Shown here piece after piece: positions 9,649 to 21,782 of a stretch of 64,000 bases of DNA (position 1 is the stretch's first letter; each line of letters begins with the position of its first letter). Source of the stretch: Oncomelania hupensis. Its lineage: Eukaryota > Mollusca > Gastropoda > Littorinimorpha > Pomatiopsidae. The notes below the pieces were generated by a model. That model ran no database searches. It was given only the letters and a program-made list of their open reading frames with translations, and had not been told where the DNA came from. The stretch is taken from positions 53,858,899 through 53,922,898 of the forward strand of contig CM072526.1 of assembly GCA_036898135.1 (NCBI GenBank), read 5' to 3'. The position numbers and the translations under genes are program-made.

Positions 9649-10352
9649 CCCCTTGGGGTCATGAGCAATCTTGTCACTGTAGATTGTTCAAACCTATAAA
9701 GGGAACAGTGAAAGCCCCAGTTGAAAACCTGTCTTGCCTTTGTAGGCATGACTAATTCACTGCGGCAACAGTTCCCCCCGTTGGAGTGCCGGGGATTTCA
9801 GTATAAATAGTATCCCCACTTTCTGGAAATTTAGTGCTTTAAATTCCCACTGTCGCTGTCTTCATCATTTGCTCTTTCCCATTCCTGATCTGTCCTATCA
9901 CTCTGCTATACTTTCTTCTTCTTCGCTAGATCAATGACCTACCTTTTTTCTTGAAAACTCTTCCTGGACAAGACTCCTTGTTTGTGTATGAGGTCTGTTG
10001 GATCAGCTTGGGAGTGTTGGACGCTTTCTGCCGGGTGGTCACTAGGGCTTCCTATGATTGTATTATTTCGCACTATAGGCATTTTATATGTATGTGTTTT
10101 GTTGATGATTTATAATGATGGTTGTATTCTATTTTGTTTTTGTAACCGGGGTGTTCGCGTAGTTGAGGTCAACCCTCAGCCGTCCCCCGCGTGGGATGTC
10201 TTTATTGTAAAGTGACTGGCCGGTGGAGGGCATTCAATTTTCCCACTAGGGTTGTTTCGGCAGATCTTTTATGCGGATCGGGGGTTGTCCGGTCCTGATT
10301 TGGCTCGGAAGAGTCCGCTGGACCTAAAGCAACAATAAATCAATCAATCAAA
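9649..10352 (+). mobile_element. Jockey-derived non-autonomous element, copy 1
   Basis: About 700 bp, near-collinear with 44650-45320. It contains CAGTATAAATAGTATCCCC and the following ~110 bp shared with the 5' UTR of the Jockey-like LINE at 21790, a middle that LINE does not have, and the terminal block GTCCGCTGGACCTAAAGCA followed by (CAAT)n, resembling the LINE's 3' end at 34425-34470. It has no open frame of its own (the 77-codon frame at 9982 is not conserved as protein). Structure suggests a short parasite of the LINE. Confidence 0.7.
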
Positions 10353-10690
10353 AACACCTTATGAGTTTATAGGCCACATTGGCTTACGTTATACAGCTTA
10401 TGTATTGGGACGGAGCTAGTGATGCCATGTTTATCATGGCTCGGTTCAAATTTATAAACGTGTATATTGTAATTTCAGTACAACAAAGCATTTTTTCATG
10501 ATAATGTAATGTACTCTTTCACGATTTGACTATAATATTAAACAGCTTTACTAAGATCAACACACAACAAATGAATTCAACTGCCATTAGCACGCCAAGT
10601 CGTGTGTAGAAGACAACATGTGTGTCGTGTAATCGTACGTGTGTGGAGGGGAGGGCAATTTAGGTTGACCTCGGCTTGCAGTGTTTTTGG
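10353..10690. other. Intergenic, nothing recognised
   Basis: AT-rich sequence between the short Jockey-derived element and the 31-bp satellite. No frame, repeat or element end could be supported. Confidence 0.5.
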
Positions 10691-10699
10691 CATAACGCT

Positions 10700-12662
10700 C
10701 ACACATTACTTTGAAATATAAATACTATATAACTATATAATACACTACTGTGAAATATAAATACTATATAATACACTACAGTGAAATATAAATACTATAT
10801 AATACACTACAGTGAAATATAAATACTATATAATAAACTACAGTGCACTATACATACTATATAATACACTACAGTAAAATATAAATACTATATAATACAC
10901 TACAATAAAATATAAATACTATATAATACACTACAGTAAAATATAAATACTATATAATACGCTACAGTAAAATATACATACTATATAAGACACTACAGTA
11001 AAATATACATACTATATAATACACTACAGTGAAATATAAATACTATATAATACACTACAGTAAAATATAAATACTATATAATACACTAAAGTAAAATATA
11101 CATACTATATAATACACTGCAGTGAAATATAAATACTATATAATACAATACAGTGAACTGTAAAAACTATATCAAACACTACGGAAACTACGGTGGTATG
11201 GCCATCATATCTTGAAGACCATCCTGCAATGCACAGTGCAAGAAGAAGGAGACCGAAAATGAGGTGGGAGGACAACATTCGAGAATAGACTGGTTTGACA
11301 CTGAGCGAAACAATCAGGGTTGCTGAGTACAGAAATAGAGGGAGTACGCTAGTTAAACGATCATCTGTGGTACCCCTACTACCTCCGAGTTACGGGATGG
11401 GATAGGATAGGATCAAACACTACTGTGAAATATAAATACTATATATATACTGTATAATACCAAGCGTGTTTGCCAGTATCAGATTGTTGTATTATATTAT
11501 TATATAATACACTACACTTAAATATAAATACTATATAATACACTACATTGAAATATAAATACTATATATTACACTACATTGAAATATAAATACTATATAA
11601 TACACTACATTGAAATATAAATACTATATAATACACTACATTAAAATATAAATACTATATACTACACTGCATTGAAATATAAATACTATATATTACACTA
11701 CATTAAAATATAAATACTATATAATACACTACATTGAAATAGAAATACTATATAATACACTACATTGAAATATAAATACTATATAATACACTGCAGTGAA
11801 ATAGAAATACTATATAATACACTACAGTGAAATATAAATACTATATAATGCACTACAGTGAATTACAAATACTATATAATACACTACAGTGAAATGTAAA
11901 TACTATATCAAACACTACAGTGAAATATAAATATTATATATTACACTACAGTGAAATATAAATACTATATAATACACTACATTGAAATATAAATTTTATA
12001 TAATACACAACATTGAAATATAAATACTATATAATACACTACATTTAAATATAAATACTATGTAATACATTACATTGAAATATAAATACTATGTAATACA
12101 CTACAATAAAATATAAATACTATATAATACATTACATTGAAATATAAATACTATGTAATACACTACATTGAAATATAAATACTATATGATATACTATATT
12201 GAAATATAAATACTATATAATACATTACATTGAAATATAAATACTATGTAATACACTACATTAAAATATTAATACTATATAATACATTACATTGAAATAT
12301 AAATACTATGTAATACACTACATTGAAATATAAATACTATATGATATACTATATTGAAATAGAAATACTATATAATACACTACAGTGAAATATAAATATT
12401 ATATAATTCATATACTATATATTACACTACAGTGAAAAATAACTACTATATAATACACTACAGCGAAATATAAATACTATATAATACACTACAGGGAAAA
12501 AGAAATACTCTATAATAAAATACAGTAAAATTAAAATACTATGCAATACACTACATTGAAATATAAATACTGTATAATACACTACAGTGAAATATAAATA
12601 CTATATAATACACTACAGTGAAATATTAATGCTAAATAATACGCTACCGTAAAATATAGACT
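10700..12662. repeat. 31-bp AT-rich satellite, first block
   Basis: Tandem units of the type CTATATAATACACTACAGTG plus AAATATAAATA, period 31 bp, about 55 units, with sub-variants in which CAGTG becomes CATTG or CAGTA. The block is interrupted at 11183-11411 by an RTE fragment and resumes after the second RTE insertion at 16640. Confidence 0.92.
11183..11411 (+). pseudogene. RTE-type LINE 3' fragment inside the 31-bp satellite
   Basis: A 229-bp 3' end of the RTE family (CTACGGTGGTATGGCC; GAGGTGGGAGGACAACATTC; tail GGGATAGGATAGGAT). The satellite word ATCAAACACTAC occurs on both sides (11171-11182 and 11412-11423), a 12-bp target duplication. It lacks the catalytic domains and has stops. Confidence 0.8.
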
Positions 12663-12663
12663 A

Positions 12664-13336
12664 TATGGCACAGTCCTGGCGGGGAGCATCGCAATCAGGT
12701 CGACTACATCATGGTCAAGAAACGCTTCAGATCAAGCATCAACATTGGCAGCACACGCACTTTTCTAGAAGCAGACATCGGAAGTGACCATGATCTCGTG
12801 ATGAGGTCCTCCCGGCTTCACTTGAAGAGAGTAAACACAGCAAAGTACACTAGACTGAATTTCGACCTGGACAAACTGCAAGACCCGGAGGTGGCAAAAA
12901 TATTCCAAGCCACAATTGAAGGGGAATTTGCACCACTGCTCATTTTGGGAGCTGGTGAAGTAGATGTCGACACCATGACCACCGCCATCAACTCAGCTTT
13001 GACAGATGACTCACTGAGATCCTTGGCAAGCACCGCCCAAAGAATAAAACCGTGGATCACACCTGAACTTTTGGATCTGTGTGATAAACAAAGAGAGATT
13101 AAAAAGAAAAAGAACTCACAGGGAGCTGATGCCTATGAAAAAATCAACAATGACATCCGAAAAGGCATGCCCACGGCAAAGAAGAACTGGATAGAAGCTC
13201 AATGCCAGGAAATAGAGAGCAATCTGAACAAGAACAACAGCAAGAAGGCCTACCACACTGTGAAGCGGCTGACAAGTGTTAAACTGCCAAAGGTCTCCAC
13301 GATCCAAAGCAATTCTGGCATAAGCTTTACAGTTAG
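12664..13336 (+). pseudogene. RTE-type LINE, part 1 (endonuclease end and linker)
   Basis: 5'-truncated copy starting at ATGGCACAGTCCTGGCGGG in the end of the endonuclease domain. The frame at 12711-13340 keeps VKKRFRSSINIG and GSDHDLVM (the SDH endonuclease motif), then the linker up to the start of the reverse transcriptase. It is broken by a Jockey-derived short element (13337-13926) and continues at 13927 and 15416. The three parts form one LINE copy sitting in the 31-bp satellite. Confidence 0.8.
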
Positions 13337-13926
13337 TTAGTTATTCATTGCTTACAGGGTCCAGCGGACTGCAAAGAGCCGAATCAGGACCATAAAATCA
13401 AGACCACAACTTCGCTGAAAGAGGACTCGCCCCTGATCCGCATAAAAGATCTGCCAAAACAACCCTAGTGGTAACACTGAAGGAACTCCACCTGCCGGTC
13501 ACTTCACAATAAAGACATCCCACGCAGGGGATGCTGAGGCTATACTCTAATTTATCGAACCCCCGTTTACAAAAACGAACAAGAATAATTATAAACATCA
13601 TTATAAAATATCAACAAAACACATACATAGGCCTATAACATGCCTACATTGCCAAATAATAACATCATAGGAAGCCCCAGTGACCATTTGGCAGAAAGCG
13701 TCCAATATTTCCAAGCTGGTTCAACAGACCTCACACACAAATGAGGAGTTTTGTCCCGGAAGAATTTTTAAGAAAAAAAGGTAGGTGACTGGTCTAGCGA
13801 AGAAAAAGATAGTTTAGTGGATTGATAGAACCGAGTAGGAATGAGAAAGAACAAAGGAGAAAGACAGCGACAGTGGGAATTTAAAGCACTAAATTTCCAG
13901 AAAATGGGGATACTATTTATACTGAA
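13337..13926 (-). mobile_element. Jockey-derived non-autonomous element, copy 3 (reverse)
   Basis: Reverse copy: 3' block TCCAGCGGACTGCAAAGAG at the left, and GGGGATACTATTTATACTG, the reverse complement of the shared 5' block, at the right end. It interrupts the RTE copy between its CTTTACAG (13327-13334) and CCTTACAG words, which look like the target duplication. Confidence 0.7.
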
Positions 13927-14360
13927 ACCTTACAGAAGAACAAGAAGTATTGGATAGATGGACAGAGTACTGATGTCACCTTTATAACCATACACCAAAC
14001 GGAGACCCATCAGTTCTAGCATGTCCCAAGAACAGAGAAGAAGAATAAATCCTCCCAATTCTTCGAGAAAAAGTTGAGGCAGCAGTGCATTCGATGAAGA
14101 AGGGGAAGTAAGCGGGAGTGGACAACATTCACGCGGAAATGCTTCGAGCAGGAGGAGAAGCGATGATTGACGCCCTCACCAATATTTGTAATAATCCCTG
14201 GCAGAGTGGGGAGTGGCCTACACCATGGACCCAGTCGCTTGTCACCACTCTTCCCAGAAAAGGTAACCTTCAGGAGTGTGAAAATTACCGCACCATCAGC
14301 CACATCAGCCATCCCAGCAAGGTCCTCCTGAAAATAATACTCAACAGGTTGAAACCCCAA
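13927..14360 (+). pseudogene. RTE-type LINE, part 2 (start of reverse transcriptase)
   Basis: Resumes the RTE copy: VDNIHAEMLRAGGEAMIDAL and NLQECENYRTISHISHPSKV at 14118-14360 match the first polymerase blocks of the intact copy at 27171. Stops and a missing in-frame joint upstream show decay. It is interrupted at TTGAAACCCCAA by another LINE. Confidence 0.8.
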
Positions 14361-15403
14361 TCAATCAATCTTTAATTTAATGTCTGTTCACACATTTAGG
14401 TGATATTAGACACTGAAAATGTAACTTTTAAAACAATTTAACTATTTCAAAACATAATTTCAAAACAAACAGTCTATTAGAGTCTACCAAAAGGGGATTT
14501 AGCAATAACTTTCACAACGTCTGTAACATTTGGATGACACATTTAGGTAATATTAGACGTTGAAAATGTAACTTTGAAATCACTTTAACTATTTCAAAAC
14601 AAACAGGCTATAAGAGTCTACCCACAGGAGATTTAGCAATAACTTTCACAACGTCTGTAACATTTGGATGATAGAGAACCATGTCTACAGAATGTCCATA
14701 TTCAGTTATGCTATGTCCATTTACTTTGAATATGTCTTTTAAAACTGAGCATTCAAAGAGAAGGTGATGTACTGACTTGTATTACATATACATTTAACAT
14801 CAGCTGAGCATTTAGTGTTCCATGCGTTCATTCTTAATTTATATATTAATTTAGAAAGTGGTCTTGAACAATTCAGTATAGATATATTTTTAATGTTATT
14901 ATCATGATAAACTTCCTTTTCTAGTAAGGAAAACATTTCATGATTACACATATTCAAATTTGTTATAATTATAGAATCTGATGACCTTTGTGCTCCCTCC
15001 TTAGCTAATCTGTCACATACCTCATTCCAATGAATTCCGCAATGTGATGTTACCCAACAGAAATCAATATTTATTCCTCTAGAAATCACACAATGTATCA
15101 TATGTTTAATTTCATAGATAAGCTCCCGTCTATCTTTACGACCCACTGTTTTAATGCATACAGAACCGCTTTTGAATCAACACAAACTAATATACCAAAT
15201 AATTCTAAAGGTGACGTCATGATGAAATGTAAAGCCATTAAAATAGCATAAAGCTCAGCTGTAAATATAGAAAATCCCTTTCCTAAATAATATGACCTTC
15301 TGATATTTATTTCAGGAATATATTATGCTGATCCACTATACGAAGAATCTAAAACTGATCCATCAGTAAAAATCTGCATATGGTTTTTGTAATTACTTTG
15401 AAC
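14361..15403 (-). pseudogene. I/Jockey-like LINE, 3' part with RNase H
   Basis: Minus-strand insertion flanked by TTGAAACCCCAA (14349-14360) and TTGAAACCCTAA (15404-15415), a 12-bp duplication with one mismatch. The translation on the minus strand shows an RNase H domain: IFTDGS near 15370, FTAELYAILMAL near 15270 and WVTSHCGIHWNEVCDRLAKE near 15030, the usual D-E-D order. One stop breaks the frame near 15325. The 3' tail is (ATTG)n. The polymerase is missing through 5' truncation. Confidence 0.7.
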
Positions 15404-15415
15404 TTGAAACCCTAA

Positions 15416-16645
15416 GCTGAACAAATTATTGCTGAAGAACAAGCAGGATTCAGGACAGGGCGAAGTACCACTGAACAGATTTTCAACATCAGAATAATCT
15501 GCGAGAAATACCTACAGCACCAACAACATATATATATGATGTTTGTAGACTTCAAGAAAGCGTTTGACCGAGTCTGGCAAGCAGCTCTGTGGGCAACCAT
15601 GAGAGTGTTCAACATCATCCCTTACATTATTGAAGTTACCTAAAGCCTGTATGACAAAGTTACCAGTGCAGTCCTCCACAACAGCGCCATCGGGAACTGG
15701 TTCAGAACAACAATCGGTGTGCGTCAAGGATGCCTACTCTCTCCGACACTCTTTAACATCTTCCTAGAGCGCATATGTCAGATGTCCTTGCAGTTCACAA
15801 AGGCTCAGTCAGCATAGGGGGTAGAACAATCTCTAACCTTCGTTTTGCGGATGACATTGATGGATTGGCTGGAGAAGAACAAGAACTTGGACAGCTAATA
15901 CAAATGCTTGACACCACCTCCAGAGTTTATGGAATGGAAATAAGTGCAGAGAAGACCAAAGTGATGACCAGCAACACCAATAGCATCAACACTGACATCA
16001 AAGTCCAAGGCCAATCCCTCAACACAGTGCATAGCTTCAAATATTTAGGAGCCATTGTATCAGACAATGGGTCCCGACAGGAAATTCTCTCCAGGATCGC
16101 ACAGACAAATGCTGCCCTGACAAGGTTGAAGCCCATATGGAAAGACAGGACCATCAGTCTACATTCCAAGGTAAGGTTTGCTGCGCTCCCATGTCATCTC
16201 CATCTTCCTATAAGCTTGCGAAACATGGACCCTCACAGCAGATCTACAACGAAGAATACAAAGCATGGAGATGAGGTGCTACAGAAGACCTTTGGGCACT
16301 TCCTATACCCAGCACATCACCAACAACGAAATCCGACAGACCATCACACAAGCCATTGGACAATACGATGACATGCTCACAGTGGTGAATAAGCGGAAAC
16401 TCCGATGGTGTGGCCACATCACCAGAGCATCAGACCTTCCAAAGACCACCCTGCAAGGCACGGTGCAAGGCGGCAGAAGAAAAGGAAGACCGAAAAAGAG
16501 GAGGGAGGACAACACTCGAGAATGGACTGGTTTGAAACTGAACGAAGCCATGAGGGTTGCTGAGAACAGAGAAAGTTGGAGTACGCTGGTTAAAGGATCA
16601 TCTGTGGTGCCCCTACGACCTTCGAGTTACGGAATAGGATAGGAA
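15416..16645 (+). pseudogene. RTE-type LINE, part 3 (reverse transcriptase and C-terminus)
   Basis: Continuation of the RTE copy: EEQAGFRTGRSTTEQIFN, DFKKAFDRVW, then LRFADDIDGLAG (the FADD catalytic motif, 15840-15875), and the C-terminal GRRKGRPKKRREDNTREW. A stop near 15641 and frame breaks near 15770 and 16180 inactivate it. It ends in GGATAGGA and then the 31-bp satellite resumes, so the whole insertion (12664-16645) is one LINE copy with two passengers. Confidence 0.85.
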
Positions 16646-16895
16646 GGAAATATAAATACTATGTCGTACACTACAGTGAAATATAAATACTATATCATTC
16701 ACTACCTTGAAATTTAAATGCTGTATTATACACTGCAGTGAAATATAAATATACGACAGGCCCATGAAATACATTGAAATATAAATACTAAATTATACAA
16801 TGCAGTGAATCATGAAAAATAAAAATATTGCATATAATATATTATAATATAATTACTATATTTTGCACTACCGTGACATTTAAAACTATACCATA
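16646..16895. repeat. 31-bp AT-rich satellite, second block (degenerate)
   Basis: The same CACTACAGTGAAATATAAATA units resume after the LINE insertion and decay into irregular AT-rich sequence. This shows that the LINE split an existing array. Confidence 0.75.
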
Positions 16896-16904
16896 AAAAA
16901 TGTA

Positions 16905-17195
16905 AAAGGTAAAGGTAGTCCCATAGCCTTGTGGCAGTAGGGTAGCGTCATGTTGGAGATCACACTCATCTTGGGCCAGCGTAATGAGAGTGATGCCCAT
17001 CTCTCTCCCTCGCTGCTTTACCTTCCCCACCCTTAAGAGAGTAGGTACTCAGTCACAGTGGAGTCAACTGGGGGCTTTGTCATTTGTCGCTTCACGGTTT
17101 GCGGTCACCCATCCAAGTGCTAACCGCACTGGACGGTGTTTAACTTGCTACTCAGTAGCGAGTGCTCCAACCACTGCGCTATCCGACACCCCATA
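16905..17195 (-). mobile_element. tRNA-like-headed SINE, reverse copy 1
   Basis: Near-identical to 18706-18993. Read on the minus strand, the right end begins GGGGTGTCGGATAGCGCAGT, with TAGCGCAGTGGTTGGAGC resembling a pol III A box. A clear B box is not visible, so tRNA derivation is probable rather than shown. No coding capacity. Confidence 0.6.
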
Positions 17196-17783
<588 letters not shown>

Positions 17784-18054
17784 ACACGCAAAGACACACA
17801 CACACTCACACACACTTTCGCTCTCACTCTTTTCTCGCGAGAATATCCGTACGTACAGGTTGATGGGCTTTGTACATGCTAATGCAAGACATTAATGATG
17901 TGTTTTCAGCGCAGTCATTGTTGTAATGGAATGTGGCCTATACACGTGTCAGCGCTAATACCCCTGTGATGGCCTCGTGCAATATTAATCTTTTATTGAC
18001 ATTCTTGTTTTAACTTCATTTTAGCGACTGCTGTTCATGTTGGACCAGTACATT

Positions 18055-18615
18055 ACATTACATTATTATTGCTTTAGGTCCAGCGGACTCTTCCGAGCCA
18101 AATCAGGACCGGACAACCCTTGATCTGCATAAAAAGATCTGCCGAAACAACCCTAGTGGTAAAACTTAAAGTTCTCCACCAGCCAGTCACTGTACAATAA
18201 AGACATCCCACGCAGGGAACGCTGAGGCTGTACTCTAATTTATCGAATCCCTGTTTACAAAAACAAAATAGAATACAAACATCATTATACAATATCAACA
18301 AAACACATACATATAAAATGCCTACATTGCTAAATAATAACATCCCTAGTGACCACCTGGCAGAAAGCGTCCAATATTCCCAAGCTGATCCAACAGACCT
18401 CATACACACATACACAAGGAGTCTTGTCCCGGAAGAGTTTTCAAGAAAAAAAGGTAGGTGACTGGTCTAGTGAAGAAGAAGATAGTATAGCAGATTGATA
18501 GAACAGATCAGGAATGAGAAAGAACAAATGATAATGACAGCGACAGTGGGAATTTAAAGCACTAAATTTCCAGAAAGTGGGGATACTATTTATACTGAAA
18601 CCCCCGGCACCCCAA
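18055..18615 (-). mobile_element. Jockey-derived non-autonomous element, copy 4 (reverse)
   Basis: Reverse copy with the 3' tail (CATTA)n and GCTTTAGGTCCAGCGGACT at 18073-18091 and the shared 5' block GGGGATACTATTTATACTG at 18580-18598, then CCGGCACCCCAACGGGGG. 17784-18054 upstream is a CA-rich patch and unassigned DNA. Confidence 0.7.
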
Positions 18616-18705
18616 CGGGGGTTGTTGGACCAGTGCGAATGTACATCTGTATATGGGCGTGTGTGTACGTGGATGCACTTGTGTTGTGAGCAGGAGAAAG
18701 AGGGA

Positions 18706-18993
18706 GGGTAAAGGTGGTCCCATAGCCTTGTGGCCGTAGGGGAGCGTGATGTTGGAGATCACACTTATCTTGGGACGTGGTAAAGAGGGTGATGCCCATC
18801 TCTCTCCCTCGCTGCTTTACCTTCCCCACCCTTAAGAGAGTAGGTACTCAGTCACAGTTGAGTCAACTGGGGGCGTCGTTAGTTGTCGCTTCACGTTTTG
18901 CGGTCACCCATCCAAGTGCTAACCGCACTGGACGGTACTTAACTTGCGACACAGTAGCGAGTGCTCCAACCACTGCGCTATCCGACACCCCTC
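18706..18993 (-). mobile_element. tRNA-like-headed SINE, reverse copy 2
   Basis: Second copy of the 16905-17195 element, highly similar over its whole length (GGTAGGTACTCAGTCACAG-type words; CCACTGCGCTATCCGACACC). It is followed directly by a (GA)n tract. Confidence 0.6.
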
Positions 18994-18995
18994 AA

Positions 18996-19112
<117 letters not shown>

Positions 19113-19228
19113 ACCTGTTATAAAGGCATGCATGATAAATATCATTTTTTTTGTTTATGTATGTTTTGTATGCAAAGTTGTGTGCCCACGCAGAATGAAA
19201 ATTTCTACTTTTATGTAAACAACGTGAA

Positions 19229-19444
19229 CGCTGGACAATGTCTTGCATTGTATCGTATTATGTTGCATCGTAGTGTGTTGTATTGCATTGCATTGCATTG
19301 TATTGTATTGTATTGTATTGTATTGTATTATGTTGTGTTGTGTTGTGTTGTGTTGCGTTGTGTTGCATTGCGTCGCGATGCGTCGCGTCGCGTCCTATCG
19401 CATCGCATCGTATCGTATCGTATCGTATCGTAACGTATTGTATT
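19229..19444 (+). repeat. Pentanucleotide array with drifting unit (TATTG to TGTTG to TATCG)
   Basis: Tandem 5-mers whose sequence changes along the array: GTATT/GCATT units, then TGTTG units, then CGTCG/CGATG, ending with repeated TATCG. Frames through it are repeat-derived. Confidence 0.85.
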
Positions 19445-19825
19445 CACAACTTTCCGGCACCTCTCATAAAAACTCGTGGGTATCGCCATTATAAATTAAA
19501 ACGAGGTTAGCATGAAACCAAGTTCCGGTCTAGCTTGTTTTGCTTTTATCAAAGCTTGATGCGTGACTTTTAAATATGGCAAATTGCCGAAAACGACGAT
19601 TGTTAGAGCCAGAAAACGAGTGGGATAAGTATAAAAACGGTGGAGGAAGTACATGCTCAGTGAAAGAATGCAAAAAACAATCGTAGAGGCCTGTATTTGT
19701 GGCGACTTCGGAGGTGCGTCGATCATCAACAGAAAGTGAAACAGGACCTGAAGACTCTTGTAGTTTTCCATAGCTTCGCCGTCGCAACCTTCACAAAACA
19801 CGAAGTAACTGACTATGTTAGGCGA
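19445..19825. other. Unassigned intergenic DNA
   Basis: No recognised element. Minus-strand frames of 85-101 codons overlap here but in different phases, with no motif or splice support, so I do not call a gene. Confidence 0.4.
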
Positions 19826-19935
19826 GCGTTGTGGCCAAGTGGGCTAAGGCGGGACTAACTTGCCTTGTCCACAAGCCAGAAACCAATGGCGCCTGACAGG
19901 TGTGGGTTCGAGCCAGCATTTGGGCGTTATGTTTT
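19826..19935 (+). mobile_element. tRNA-like SINE head or tRNA pseudogene
   Basis: An A-box-like TGGCCAAGTGGGCTAAGG (19832-19849) and a B-box-like GGGTTCGAGCC (19904-19914) in the right order, about 60 bp apart, as in long-variable-arm tRNAs (Leu/Ser type). A clean cloverleaf with matching acceptor stem was not found, so a SINE head or pseudogene is likelier than a functional tRNA. Confidence 0.45.
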
Positions 19936-20660
19936 TCCGAATATTTTTCAAAAATTCACAAATAATGTTAGGTAGGGTTTAGGCGCGCCACTGGCGATAG
20001 AAAGGGATAATAAACTGCAGCAAAAAAAAAAAAGTGAGGGTACGATACAGGTGGCCAGTGACACATGTTATTATTCTTGAATATTTGGAAATAACTCACT
20101 AAAACACGCGGAGAAAAAAACCGGAAGTATGTTTCATTGAGGGGAGTCCCGTTGGTGCATAGGATAGCAGAAAAGTGTGAATTGTATTGTATTGTTTTGC
20201 GATGTATTGTGTTATACATTGAATTTCCTTAGTCGATCAATGAAGTGTTACTGCCTTCTTTGTCCTGTGTTGTACTGTATAATGAATAAGCGAGAACTAG
20301 ATGAGCGGACACGTACATAGAATATAAAGGGAAACAAACGTTGTGTCGAATACATGTCTCACTCATGTTTTAAAACAAAATGTGTTGTCTCCCCTGAGTC
20401 AAAACAAAAAAAATTCCTACTTCTATCAACTTGAGTGCCTAAAGGCGACTTAAGACATCGAATGAGATAAATTAAATTAAATGGCGTTTTTATTTGTTTT
20501 GTTTTTTTAATTAGGCTGCGTAGCATTCTAGCCTCTAGTTGTAGTATTGTACAAATACACCACAAAATTGGTTTGTTTGATAATATAAATGTGGATATAA
20601 AAAATTTATAAAAGGTTAATATTATAACCTTTCTTTTGGTAGTATTGTATTAGACGTGTG
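19936..20660. other. Unassigned AT-rich intergenic DNA
   Basis: No supported gene or repeat. There is an A-run at 20018-20032 and scattered GTATTG words only. Confidence 0.45.
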
Positions 20661-21720
20661 TTAAACAACAGTACGTTTATGGTACTGGATTAAACATTAC
20701 TTTCTGTTACTGGATTAAACATCAGTTTCTGTTACTGGATTACACATCAGTTTCTGTTACGGGATTACACAACCAGTTTCTGTTACTGTCTGTTTCTGTT
20801 ACTGGATTACACATCAGTTTCTGTTACTGCCTGTTTCTGTTACGAGGTTACACAACCAGTTTCGGTTACTGTCTGTTTCTGTTACGGGATTACACATCAG
20901 TTTCCGTTACTGTCCGTTTCTGTTACGGGATTACACAACCAGTTTCTGTTACTACCTGTTTCTGTTACGGGATTACACACCCAGTTTCTGTTACTGGATT
21001 GCACATAAGTTTCGGTTACTGTCTGTTTCTAATACGGGATTACACAACCAGTTTCTGTTACTGGATTGCACATAAGTTCCTGTTACTGTCTGTTTAATAC
21101 TAATAATAATACAGGATGCTATATACGCGCCTTTCCCCAAATCAATCAGGCTCAAAGCGCGGCGATCTATACCAACATACACGCTCACCTGTCTCGTCCA
21201 CCCTCACACAAACCAAATACACACCAATCACTCAAACAGATGGTGTAAAGGCAGGGAGATCGCTATTGGAAGACGGAAAGAAACTCGATTTTTAATTTTT
21301 GAAATGTGGATATTGACTGCGTCCTGTACCATTATTGAAGGGAGGGAGGAAACCGGAGTGCCCGGAGAAAACCCTCGGTGACCTCAATAGTCTCGTACCT
21401 AAGTCACATACGTTCGCCCCTTGCGGGAATCGAACCCGCGACCTTCGGCATAGGAGACCGGCGACTTATCCACTGCGCCACAAGGCCTGTTTCTGTTACG
21501 GGATTACACAACCAGTTTCTGTTACTGGATTGCACATAAGTTTCTGTTACTGTCTGTTTCTGTTACGGGATTACACAACCTGTTACTGGATTACACATCA
21601 GTTTCTGTTACTGCCTGTTTCTGTTACTGGATTACACAACCAGTTTCTGTTACTGGATTACACATCAATTTCTGTTACTGGGTTATACAGTTAGTTACTG
21701 TTATTGGATTATACAATATT
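20661..21720 (+). repeat. Degenerate minisatellite of TTTCTGTTACTGGATTACAC-type units
   Basis: Irregular tandem copies built from CAGTTTCTGTTAC(T/G)GGATTACACA and TGTCTGTTTCTGTTAC blocks, with unit lengths of about 27 and 45 bp. Interrupted at about 21105-21488 by a SINE, after which the array resumes with the same units. Confidence 0.85.
21105..21488 (-). mobile_element. tRNA-derived SINE (reverse) inside the minisatellite
   Basis: Read on the minus strand, the element begins with a tRNA-like head: TGGCGCAGTGGATAAG (A box, 21465-21480) and GGGTTCGATTCCC (B box, 21425-21437), correctly spaced. The body runs to CCGCGCTTTGAGCCTGATTG and a (TTA)n tail at the low-coordinate end. The head is near-perfect and could still recruit RNA polymerase III. 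Confidence 0.75.
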
Positions 21721-21782
21721 TGATGTTTCTTTTGCTGGATTTCACCCACCCACCCCACCCCTCGCCGCCCCTCGCCGCCCCT

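Noticed and set aside
19496..19801. Overlapping 101- and 85-codon minus frames
   Set aside because: Two phases of the same DNA are open and neither shows a motif or coding-like composition.
21415..21487. Functional tRNA gene (minus strand)
   Set aside because: A and B boxes are good, but the sequence continues into a SINE body with a (TTA)n tail, and no closing acceptor stem or T-run terminator was found at the tRNA end.
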